From positions 17,047,708 to 17,111,707 of the forward strand of contig OW804094.1 in the NCBI GenBank assembly GCA_942159475.1: 64,000 bases of DNA. The letters are read 5' to 3'. The notes under the pieces were generated by a model that made no database searches, was not told the DNA's origin, and saw only the letters and a list, made by a program, of their open reading frames with translations. The translations under genes were made by a program, and so were the position numbers. The stretch comes from Sthenelais limicola. Lineage: Eukaryota > Annelida > Polychaeta > Phyllodocida > Sigalionidae. Every line of letters begins with the position of its first letter. The first letter of the stretch is position 1. Positions 1 through 10,200 of the stretch are shown here, piece after piece.

Positions 1-3000
1 AGCGATAACCTAATCACCTGGAGAAGAAAGGCTCAAACATCTAGGCTAGACTATGTATTAGTAGACGAGTCGCTAAGACCACTAGTTAAAGCGCAAGACA
101 GTATGGAGTGCGAGCATTCAGACCACTTTTTAATCAAGGTAGAAATTACCCTAAACTCCAATGTAAGAGGACCTGGCTTCTGGAAAATGAACAAATCTTT
201 GCTCGACGATGAAAAATATCTAGAGTTCATGAACGATAAACTTACTAAGGTAATACAAGACAGTGGTATAACAAGTAGCTGTAAATTATGGGAGTTCCTG
301 AAATACACCGCAAGGTCTGAATCTGTATGTTACGCTAAGAACAAAGCCAAAGAAAAGAAAATGCATGAAAAAGGTCTAAGAGAGCGATTGAAATGTATTA
401 ATGAAACAGCTGAGCTAGATGACAATTTGTTAATGGAAAGAGAGTCCATCAGGGATGAGATGAAGATGATTGGTTTGGCCAGAGACAATGGGGCATTAGC
501 AAGGAGCAGAGCGAAGTGGTTGGCCGAAGGAGAGAGACCAACAAAATATTTTTTAACATTGGAAAAAAGAAATTACAATAAAAAGGTAATTACCCAATTA
601 TTAGTTAACGAAGTCGAATTAAAATCAAGAAAAGAAATTCTAATGGCCAAAAAAGAATTTTATAATAAGCTGTATGAACGGCAGGAAGAATGTGAAAAAG
701 AACAAGAAACGTTCATCAAGTCTGTTAAGCCGGTACATACGTGCTCTGACCAAGAAAAAGCTGAGTTAGATAGAAATATAGGGGCGGATGAGATATGGAA
801 AGCAATGTCTTCCTTTAAATGCAATAAAACCCCTGGGTCGGATGGATTATCCATCGAGTTCTACAAATGTTTTTGGAAAACGCTAAGCCCGGTATTTGCT
901 AATATGATAGAAGAGTGTAGGAATGAAAAAGAGTTAACCAGTGAAATGTACAGGGGAATCATTTCGGTGATCCCCAAAAAAGATTGTGACCTAAGGCTGA
1001 TAAAAAACTGGAGGCCGATCACGCTGTTAAATACAGACTATAAAATCTTGTCGAAAGTGTTAACTGAAAGAATTAAAAAATGTATACCCAAGCTAATTTG
1101 TGAAGACCAAGTTGGCTTCATGCAGGGGAGATTTATAGGCACAGCCATACGTAGAATAGAGGATACAGTAAGCCATTTGGAAGAGAAAGGTGAATGCGGA
1201 TTAATAGTGTCATTGGACTTCCAGAAGGCTTATGACTCAATTTCATGGCAATTCCTAATCCAGTGCTTAGAAGATCTGAATATAGGAGAAGAATTTATCG
1301 AATGGATAAAGATCTTACTGAATGGCTCTAAATCTTGTGTAATCAATAATGGGTTTACATCCGACTGGTTCGCCATAGGTCGCGGGGTTAAGCAAGGCGA
1401 CCCAATATCGTCTCTGTTATTCATTATTGTGATAGAAAAACTAGCAGAAAAATTAAGAATTGACCCTGAATGCAATGGTATCTGTATTGGCCCCACAGAA
1501 AGCAGAATTGTACAATTTGCTGACGACTTGACAATATTGGCGAAGGACGAAAAATCTATGTGTAAAATGCTTGAAATAATTAGAGAGTTTGGAACTGTAT
1601 CCGGACTAAAATTGAACATCAACAAAACTCAGGGATTTAATGTTGGTAAAATTTTGTTACACGAACAGGTCTCGCAAGAAATCAAATGGGTAAATAACAT
1701 GAAAATACTAGGAGTTGTATTAACATATCCGTATAACAGAAAGACCCAAAATGATCTCAACTTTGAACCAATATTAGACAAAGCAAGCAAGTGCATAGCC
1801 CACTGGCGCAAAAGAGACATCTCCCTTAAAGGAAGAGTTTTAATATCGAATGTCTTAATTCTGCCTCTGTTTATGTATGCGGCCAATGTTACAAGTGTTG
1901 AAAACAGATATGTTATTGAGTTTCAAAAGAAAATCGAGAAATTCATTTGGAAAGGTGGTAAAGTTATGGTAGCCAAGAAATATCTATGTCAAAAGACCGA
2001 AGATGGAGGCTTAAACCTACAAGATGTAGAAACAAAGGTGTTTACAACCAAAATGATGTGGGTCAGGAGAATTCTAATGGAATGCGACAAAAAATGGACA
2101 TCTTATATAAAATCCAGAATAGGTAACGACTTGTTAATAGCATTTAGCATCAGAGAAAAGTTGAAAGTCAAAATCGCATGCTTTTATGAAGACATACTTT
2201 CGGTGTGGTATAGGTTTTATGCTTCGAAACAACCGGCGTCAAAAAAAGAGGTTCTGTGCGAAAGAATATGGAACAATCAATTTCTAATGGTAGAACGAAA
2301 GATTCCCAAATGGAAAGAGTGGAAACACAAAGGTATCAACAACATAAGTAACATCGTAGTCGGAAATAAAGTAAAAACAATTAAGGAGTTCCAGTCCGAG
2401 AATGGTATCACAGTAAACTTTGTAGAAAGGTTCCAAATCCGTGACATTATTCCAAAAAACTGGTGGATTCTTTTAAGCAATGAAGCAGAAATCAACTTTA
2501 GTGCTGAGCTCATATGTAACTTCAATGAAATCAGTGTTAACATACTGAGAACCACCTCGAAAGAAATGTACAATGCTATAAAAAGTGTCGTTGTTAAGAA
2601 AGAAGAGAGAAATAGCATTTGGTTTGAGTGGTTTAGAGACAAGGGTATTGATATATCCAAGGTAGACCCGGAGGAATGGTACTGTATACCATACTCCTGT
2701 ACAAGAAATATTCGGCTACAGGCCTTTCAATATCGTGTGATCAATAGAATTATCGTGTGTAATCAGAAGCTGATGAAGTTTGGAATCAAACTGTCCGAAA
2801 GATGTGAATATTGCGATGAAGTAGATGATATATTTCATTTCTTTATCGATTGCGAGAATATAAACAACTTTTGGCACACTTTAGTGAAATGGGCAAGCAG
2901 AAATAAGTGGCTAGACTGTGAAATTGTAGACGACATCAACACCGCCCACATACTGTTAGGCATTCCATCCCAGGAAGCAAAACACAAGAAACTAAACTTT

Positions 3001-3183
3001 ATTTTTATAAAAGCAAAGTTTTATATTTATAGAGTTAGGCTATTTCAACGCAACAGAGTGTGTTTTTTTGAATTCCTTCGTGAAATAAAAATTGCTTTAA
3101 GAGCCATGAAAGACAGTAGTAGCTATGGAACTGCCAATGATAAAGAATTCAAAGCATGGGAAGGCTTTTATAACGATCTGTAA
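1..3183 (+). CDS. LINE ORF2 (endonuclease C-terminus plus reverse transcriptase), 5' partial
   Basis: The frame is open from base 1, so the first Met (103) is not the real start; about 1060 codons are visible. The first 45 residues give the last APE endonuclease motifs (SRLDYVLV, then SDHF). Counting from the Met at 103, the reverse-transcriptase landmarks are NWRPITLLN near 302-310, DFQKAYDSI near 372-380, GVKQGDPISS near 428-437 and the catalytic FADD at 472-475. Near 934-950 there is a CEYC...H...C arrangement, typical of the C-terminal region of L1/Tx1-group ORF2. The protein would nick DNA and reverse-transcribe its own RNA at the nick. No internal stop or frameshift is seen, so this may be a recent copy. 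The clade call (Tx1/L1-like) rests on motif style and the A tail and is an inference. Confidence 0.9.
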   Translation, partial: SDNLITWRRKAQTSRLDYVLVDESLRPLVKAQDSMECEHSDHFLIKVEITLNSNVRGPGFWKMNKSLLDDEKYLEFMNDKLTKVIQDSGITSSCKLWEFLKYTARSESVCYAKNKAKEKKMHEKGLRERLKCINETAELDDNLLMERESIRDEMKMIGLARDNGALARSRAKWLAEGERPTKYFLTLEKRNYNKKVITQLLVNEVELKSRKEILMAKKEFYNKLYERQEECEKEQETFIKSVKPVHTCSDQEKAELDRNIGADEIWKAMSSFKCNKTPGSDGLSIEFYKCFWKTLSPVFANMIEECRNEKELTSEMYRGIISVIPKKDCDLRLIKNWRPITLLNTDYKILSKVLTERIKKCIPKLICEDQVGFMQGRFIGTAIRRIEDTVSHLEEKGECGLIVSLDFQKAYDSISWQFLIQCLEDLNIGEEFIEWIKILLNGSKSCVINNGFTSDWFAIGRGVKQGDPISSLLFIIVIEKLAEKLRIDPECNGICIGPTESRIVQFADDLTILAKDEKSMCKMLEIIREFGTVSGLKLNINKTQGFNVGKILLHEQVSQEIKWVNNMKILGVVLTYPYNRKTQNDLNFEPILDKASKCIAHWRKRDISLKGRVLISNVLILPLFMYAANVTSVENRYVIEFQKKIEKFIWKGGKVMVAKKYLCQKTEDGGLNLQDVETKVFTTKMMWVRRILMECDKKWTSYIKSRIGNDLLIAFSIREKLKVKIACFYEDILSVWYRFYASKQPASKKEVLCERIWNNQFLMVERKIPKWKEWKHKGINNISNIVVGNKVKTIKEFQSENGITVNFVERFQIRDIIPKNWWILLSNEAEINFSAELICNFNEISVNILRTTSKEMYNAIKSVVVKKEERNSIWFEWFRDKGIDISKVDPEEWYCIPYSCTRNIRLQAFQYRVINRIIVCNQKLMKFGIKLSERCEYCDEVDDIFHFFIDCENINNFWHTLVKWASRNKWLDCEIVDDINTAHILLGIPSQEAKHKKLNFIFIKAKFYIYRVRLFQRNRVCFFEFLREIKIALRAMKDSSSYGTANDKEFKAWEGFYNDL

Positions 3184-3461
3184 TCACCATCAAAATATTT
3201 GACTGTTTATGATAGTGATATTAGTTAGTACGACTGTGTAAGGTAGTGATAGAACCTAACTCCTTTTCTGCCAAAAAGAAAAAGAAAGGAAAAACAACAG
3301 TATTAGTGTGTAACACATGTTTATTTTTCAGTAAAGAACACAAGATGCCCCGATGAGTTGAGGACCATACAGCGCCTGTAAAACTTCGATGTTATTCACT
3401 GGGTCGGCGGTGCTTTGTTGATATATTGAATAAAATGATTTGTTATGTAAAAAAAAAAAGA
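1..3461 (+). mobile_element. Tx1/L1-like LINE, 3' part, running off the left edge
   Basis: This is a non-LTR retrotransposon on the + strand. It consists of the end of an APE endonuclease domain, a full reverse transcriptase with a C-terminal cysteine/histidine region, a stop at 3181-3183 and a 3' UTR of about 270 bp. The UTR holds AATAAA-like sequence near 3432 and ends in a run of A near 3450-3461, as expected for L1/Tx1-type target-primed insertion. ORF1 and the 5' end lie outside the window. It is probably in an intron of, or just upstream of, the GABA-B receptor-like gene on the same strand. Confidence 0.88.
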
Positions 3462-4099
3462 ACCCACATTAAAAGATGCTCTACAAATCTTCAAGATACG
3501 TGACAAAAGTCGATGGAAAACTGAGGGAAATTATTGGTAGATATTTATAGTTTTCCTTCAATCTTCATTGATCAATCCATCAGGTGCAATGCCACCAGCA
3601 TCTAGACAAACATGTCTCGGCGTTAATCTCTCAGGGCCCCTGGCCTTCTAAAAGGATGCATTATCAGCTGTGAACATATCTACAATATTATTACTAACTT
3701 AAAGATAGCCACTCTAAAGTCACCCTCCTTTCAGGAGATGAAATGAAATGAAGAAAAAACGCTAAAAAGCTAACAATTTGTACATGAATGTTTTGAACTA
3801 ACTGTAGTCCTGTTATGGCCTGTTGCAACTATAACAACCCACTTTGTGCGCCTAGGCATCCAGAAAGTACACAGACTCCCACACAACCCCTCGTCAACAA
3901 CTGACAGTAGCCAAATATGGAACAGCGTAGAGGTTGTTGACCTTGGTCATTAGCATAATATATCTCATGTATTGGTCAGTGAGAGAATCCTTATGTAGTT
4001 GATGTTTGTGCAAAAACAACCAAGTATATCCGACTTTCGCATGTATAACTGATAATGCATTATTTATATTTGTCTTCGTTCACTACTATATTACAAAAG
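3462..4099. other. Intronic or upstream sequence without recognised features
   Basis: This AT-rich sequence lies between the LINE tail and the first visible receptor exon. I see no convincing coding exon, RNA gene or inverted repeat. The 3' end supplies the acceptor (ACAAAAG) of the TM1 exon. Confidence 0.5.
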
Positions 4100-4250
4100 G
4101 TGGTCACCCACCCAGGGACTCTACCACCCACTTGAACATTGTGCTGTATGTCAGCCTGGACTCCTACATTACCATGTCGCTCCTGGCAGGCCTTGCCATT
4201 CTTCTTTCTCTTGTCTTCGCCATCTTTAACTTCTATTTCCGGAACAAGAG
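4100..4250 (+). CDS. GABBR2-like: GABA-B receptor-like exon: linker and TM1
   Basis: The reading starts GGHPPRDS, matching the PP-x-D linker before TM1 in GABA-B receptors. It continues through [11 protein letters not shown] into a hydrophobic span and ends FYFRNK plus two bases of an Arg codon. The acceptor is AAAAG at 4095-4099 and the donor is GTAGGG at 4251. The first exon base completes a codon from an exon outside the window. An in-frame TAG right after the donor explains the ORF end. Confidence 0.8.
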
Positions 4251-7200
4251 GTAGGGACGAGCTACTTCAATTGAACTGTAGAACATATATATGAATCAGA
4301 TTTTGAGAAAATGTACAATTTGCCCTCACCAATCCTCTCAAATAACCCACATTTAAGACAAAAATAAGATTCAAAATGCAGTTTAACATAACAGAACTGA
4401 TACTTTAAATCAATGCGATACCAAATATACTCAGATATACCCGGTATTCATCCTTTTTCAGCCTTATTTAACAGAATTTCCTAAATGTGTAGAGCTGCCA
4501 ATTGTACATTTTCTGGAAAGCTGACCCTAATACATTTAAGTAACTTCAATAGGGGATTTGCATGTCTCACTGCGCATGTCTACGACAGTGCATGCTGGGA
4601 TAGATTCAGTTCAAATCTGACATACAAATATTTAGCAAGAAATTCATAGAAAATTGTAAGAATGTTTTCAACAATATAATATCTTGTGTAAATGATCTAC
4701 AGAAACCTAATGCATGATGGAAAAGATGAGGTTGTGTGTTATAGAAACATCTAAAACATATGGATGTTGATATTGGACCACTGATAAATATTCCAAGCTA
4801 AAGATAACATGTTTTCTATAGAATGTATACTGTACCATTACTCCCATAATTCCATGTGAATCAACATTCAAAATGGCGGCTATGCAACTCCCCTATTGAA
4901 CTGTAGAACTACACTGCACTTTCATCCAGCCTACTAAGTAGTCAAAGTTTTAATTTCACACAATGTAAGGTCTCCAGACATAAATTGGTTGTGCGATAGT
5001 CCAGGTATTGAGTATCTCTTTTGCCTCCAACTCCAGGCAATTCTGTATATTTGTGATGTGTTTCAGAAAAATGAGTCACAAGTAGCAGAAATGATATTTT
5101 TCAAAGTGTTTATTTTACAGAATCACTTCGTTGAAATGTTCTGAGTTTTGGAGAGTTTATCAGCTATAGTCATATGAATCGGTGTATCAAATTTAAGGAC
5201 AATATATGTTATATATCCTTTCATTTTAAAGGTGTTCATATGGAGTATATTTAGTTACTTTAGTGCTTAATGCTCCCCCCCCCCAAATATGGCAAAGATT
5301 TTTGGGTTTTGTTTTCAAAAATAAAAACATCAAATTTAAAATCTAGAAATACTTATTAGATTATTAGATGTTTACTGTCATTAGAATCGGGTTGATCTCA
5401 TCTTTTCAAATAATTATGATATCTCAAAATCCATGTTTTGCGACTTATGCGTCATGTGGCAAAACACATCACATATTTATGTATCCTGCATGACCCAATA
5501 AACCCCCCAAAACCTGATTATATGATTTAGAAAATATTTTATTCAGGTCGACAACATTTCCACACATATGAGTATGTGTAGTGAATTGTGGTTCCTGCTA
5601 ATTAGTACCGCACTAACTAACGAACATATCACTAACTCAGGTTCTTGGTCCTTGCCAGCTATCAACCTTTATTACCATACACCAGCTCTGGAGGCCAGTA
5701 CTGAGGGAGTACTGAACCTCACCAACACTAGCCCCACAGGGACTAGTCCATACATTATACATAACACAAATAGGGTGTCACAACACCATATGGTATACAT
5801 ACAAGTTACACACTGAACATACATAACAGGGCAATACAGTAGTAATCAGCAATACAAGCAACAGTGCATAAGATAGACATCTATGGGTCTAGAGAGAGAG
5901 TATAATACAAGCACTGTCCTGCACCCCACCTGGTGGAATAGACTGTCACTGCACGAAGCACAGCTGTACATAGGAGCCAGGTAGCACAAAGGCTTGTAAG
6001 AACTGGCCTTTGTACCACAATGCTCCCCTTCCTTAATGTTTTAGGAGGGTACAACCGTACAAGGCACAAAGTGACTCACAATAAGGTTGAACAATGAAAA
6101 TATATAAGTAATATGACAGTAAAGTATACTGTAGAAAGACAGTAAAATCAGGAATCCATGCTGGATAATGCATATAAAGACATACACATACAATACACGG
6201 TTGAGAACAAATTCTCAATATAATCATAGGTGATAGAATATGCTGAGAAACATACAACATACGTGTCAGAGTCTATATAGTAGACAATATATCAGCTGCA
6301 CACCAGTCCATGTAAATGAAGTAATAGAAAGTCCAGCAACATCCTGTTGATATGCAATGAAGTAGTAGTAGCACACTGTCTATTGAAGAATCCATGAAAA
6401 TAGAAGACTCCACGATATTGTAGCACTGAAGTAGTATACTGTCCAATCACTGTTCGACACAAGATAAGATCCACCATAATATACATCATAGGGTTGCAGG
6501 AACAAGGACCAAGACCGCATCCGTCCGGGTAGTCAACCGGGGTAGCTAGACGCTGGGGTACTAGCACTCCCACGCCGCCGTCGGAATGCAACCAATTTCT
6601 ACTACCTGCTCATTCTGGCTACAGCTGCTTCCCTAGATGGGTTAGCTGCTGCACCAAATTCCCAATTTCTATAATGAAAAACCCAGTTTCAAATCCAGTT
6701 TCAACTCAATGCTCATACTCTGTTAGAGATATTTGCAACTACACCAATGTGACCCGAGCAGCCACTTACTACCATCTAAGCTATAGCAATCGAGACATGC
6801 ACCCATGTAGCTGTTCCTATCTGATTCGATAGGTCTATACATGCAAGGAAGAATGAATCACGTTGTACGCCGGACAAGTGAAAATCCCAATATCCATAAC
6901 CAGAAGGGTCCACGTATAGGGTTTTCAATTGATATAATCAGCACAACGCAGCATAATCATACTGAATTACACCAATGAAAAAATACCAGTACTTCTCGTT
7001 GTGTCTTTTTTTTCATTTCCAATATCTGTAACACCATTTCACCAGTTTTGCCCGTAAACACTCTGAGCTCCGGCTGAGTTCTATACTAGCCAAAGTGAGT
7101 AGCCAAATTTTCTGGTTCCATGCAAAGCCTGGAAAAAATTCTTTTACTCGAGCAGTCCACAGTACACAATACCAGATCACACAACTTCCATCAGGAGATC

Positions 7201-10200
7201 CAGCAGAACCAACTCACACTGCCTGCAGTGCACGTCATCCCAATTCCAATTCATCCGATTCAAAGGAATATTCATTCATCATCTGGATTATCAAAACCTG
7301 TTTGACCCTATTCCGTCTGATTTCATTTCACAGAATATAATCCTTCACCATCAAACCACAAGTCAATACCTGTATAAATTGCTGTATACGTCTTCACGCA
7401 CAGTGCTTAATACTGACTCGCTTTGCATAGGCTTATATACAATGGCATGTTCACCTTTCCTCCATAGTGAATTCACCAGATCAATCTGAATTGTACTCAT
7501 CCATACCAAGTATACTGGAGTCCTATAACCTTGGCAACTTGCATATGTCGCACCACCAAACATTCACAATAACCAACCATTGACAGAACGATCTGTGCTT
7601 CCAAGACCCTCGGAGCTTTCCCATCGGGCGTCCCCTAGCCATCCGAGGAACACCTCCTGCTCATCGCAAGTTGGCTTTGATCATGCACCACCATTTTTAA
7701 TACCACTCCAAACAACAAGCACATTACATGACATTCCATCCAGGTCAACCCACTGCCATGCCAACGATACCTGACATCCCAGGGCTCTCTGATCCTGTTA
7801 CCATGCCAACCAGGGGAGTCAACCTGCTGCCATTATCAACGATACCTGACATCACAGGGCTCTCTGATCCTGCTGCCATAACATCCCAGGGGAGTCAACC
7901 TGCTGCCATGCCAACGATACACAACATCATGGGGCCTTAGTTCATTCGCTGCCATGTCACATAACCAGATTCCGAGTGACAAATCCAAGGACCATCAACT
8001 GGAAAAATCTAGCAGAAAAACCAACTGGAAAACCAGTTAGAAATCCGGGTAGAAACCAGTAACAAATACTGCCACAAACCAGAAGGAAATCAACTGAAAT
8101 TACAGCCAACATCAAGCTGAAACTTCACCAACATATAGCTGGAAATCCCACTGAAACCTATGTCAGAATGCCACCAGAATGCTGCCAGATTCTGAGCCGG
8201 AATGCCGCCGGATTCCAAGCCGGAATGCCGCCGGAATGCATGCCGGAATGCCGCCAGAATGCACCCGTTTTCCTAGCCGGAATGCCGCCAGAATGCCACT
8301 GGAATGCCATGAGAATGCATCCGGATTGCACCCAGACATTCACTCAGAAGTTCTGCCAAACACCAGCTCCAGTCCTCTAACCTGAGATTTAACTCAAGCA
8401 GATCCCACAACAACCTCTGGATGCTTAGATTCAAATTTTGAAAACTCAAATCCAGCAACAACTATGCAGGTGTTATAGGACTACTAAGAGTCAATTTCTG
8501 GTCACCATTTTATATACCACCATTTCCTTGGATTACACCTGTTTGTAGTAGAAACATGGTATGGGCTGAAATACCAGGAGAGTACCACCAGAATGCTGCT
8601 TATACCAATCTACCTCCAGCTAGAGAAAATTGACTCCAGGTAAAAACCTCCACCTGAGTGGCAGTCCTCCTCCCAGCTGCAGCTGAGGATTTGGATCCAC
8701 TCTTTTAGTGGGGTCCCTGGCCTGTCAATCCCAGCTTGAGACATGCCTTCTGGTTACTCTCATAGCAAATCTATGTCCAATACAAGTCACCACCAACACC
8801 AAGTCCAATCCAGGTATTTCAGAGCCAGACAACTAGGGAAGTTGTCTCTCCTTCCTCACTAGAAGCATTACACTTACTAGTGCTTTTCTCCAACCAACCA
8901 ACAAGGACCAACTGGCACGGCACCAAATTGTAGTGAATTGTGGTTCCTGCTAATTAGTACCGCACTAACTAACGAACATATCACTAACTCAGGTTCTTGG
9001 TCCTTGCCAGCTATCAACCTTTATTACCATACACCAGCTCTGGAGGCCAGTACTGAGGGAGTACTGAACCTCACCAACACTAGCCCCACAGGGACTAGTC
9101 CATACATTATACATAACACAAATAGGGTGTCACAACACCATATGGTATACATACAAGTTACACACTGAACATACATAACAGGGCAATACAGTAGTAATCA
9201 GCAATACAAGCAACAGTGCATAAGATAGACATCTATGGGTCTAGAGAGAGAGTATAATACAAGCACTGTCCTGCACCCCACCTGGTGGAATAGACTGTCA
9301 CTGCACGAAGCACAGCTGTACATAGGAGCCAGGTAGCACAAAGGCTTGTAAGAACTGGCCTTTGTACCACATATGAATATTTTCAGGACAGCCTGATTTA
9401 AACAAATAGAGAAAAATAGATATTATACATTAACTCTGTTTAGGACAGTACAAGTTATGGAGTACATTCTCATATTAATATAAGATAGTTGTGTGGTGCG
9501 CGGCTATGGATTAGCTTTGCTGAACCAGTGCCGCGCCCGCGCGCGTCTCAAGCAGGTGTCGCTTGGAGACCCTTGGTTTTGTAAGATGTGTATTGGTGCT
9601 GGCCGCGCGGGTCGTGGTTATGGTTTTAGTCACCAACAGAGGTCGTGCTGTGTAATGTATCTGTATTTTCAAACTTTTTATATATTTATTCTGTGATTTT
9701 TATAATGTTTGATGGCGGATGTATTGTTGATTCTTACTTATTTTACCTTCTTACTTATGTATTAACCTTATGGTTTAGTCTTTTCTTGATGAAAGCCTAA
9801 AGCGGTTGTGCCCTCCTTTCAAAAAAGGGGGAGGGGCATTGTGGTGCGCGGCTATGGATTAGCTTTGCTGAACCAGAGCCGCGCCCGCGCGCGTCTCAAG
9901 CGGGTGTCGCTTGGAGACCCTTGGTTTTGTAAGATGTGTATTGGTGCTGGCCGCGCGGGTCGTGGTTATGGTTTTAGTCACCAACAGAGGTCGTGCTGTG
10001 TAATGTATCTGTATTTTCAAACTTTTTATTGCTGTATGTTGTACTTATCTTATGTATGTCTCACACTTACATATTATACACCCTTTTGTATTTACATGTC
10101 ATTATCATGTACTGCTTCCTTTATGTATGTCGGTTGTTGTCGTCACAAGCTGTGATATTTGGCAACCCGGGTGTGGATAGTAGAATATAAACGTTGAGTG

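Larger units (their letters stand above)
5577..9371 (-). mobile_element. Large non-coding LTR retrotransposon (LARD-like), copy 1
   Basis: Two 443-bp direct repeats flank about 2.9 kb and the whole is bordered by the 4-bp duplication TATG (5573-5576 and 9372-9375). The element reads on the minus strand. Just inside the right LTR is a primer-binding site (minus strand TGGTGCCGTGCCA, 8913-8925). Just inside the left LTR is a polypurine tract (minus strand AAGGAAGGGGAGCAT, 6020-6034). No gag or pol ORF is present, so it must use proteins from another element. The two LTRs look identical or almost so, implying a young insertion. It lies in the intron between the TM1 and TM2 exons, antisense to the gene. 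Confidence 0.9.

Noticed and set aside
5568..5816. 82-codon ORF repeated at 8938-9168
   Set aside because: Repeated only because both lie in the LTRs of one element. There is no domain, and the reading is antisense to the element.
8158..8385. Three overlapping ORFs rich in PEC or AGMP repeats
   Set aside because: All three readings are open because of the GCCGGAATGCC minisatellite; none has a domain.
9808..10155. 115-codon ORF, with a shorter copy at 9493
   Set aside because: Lies in the LTR of the deleted element; the duplication is that of the LTR, not of a gene.
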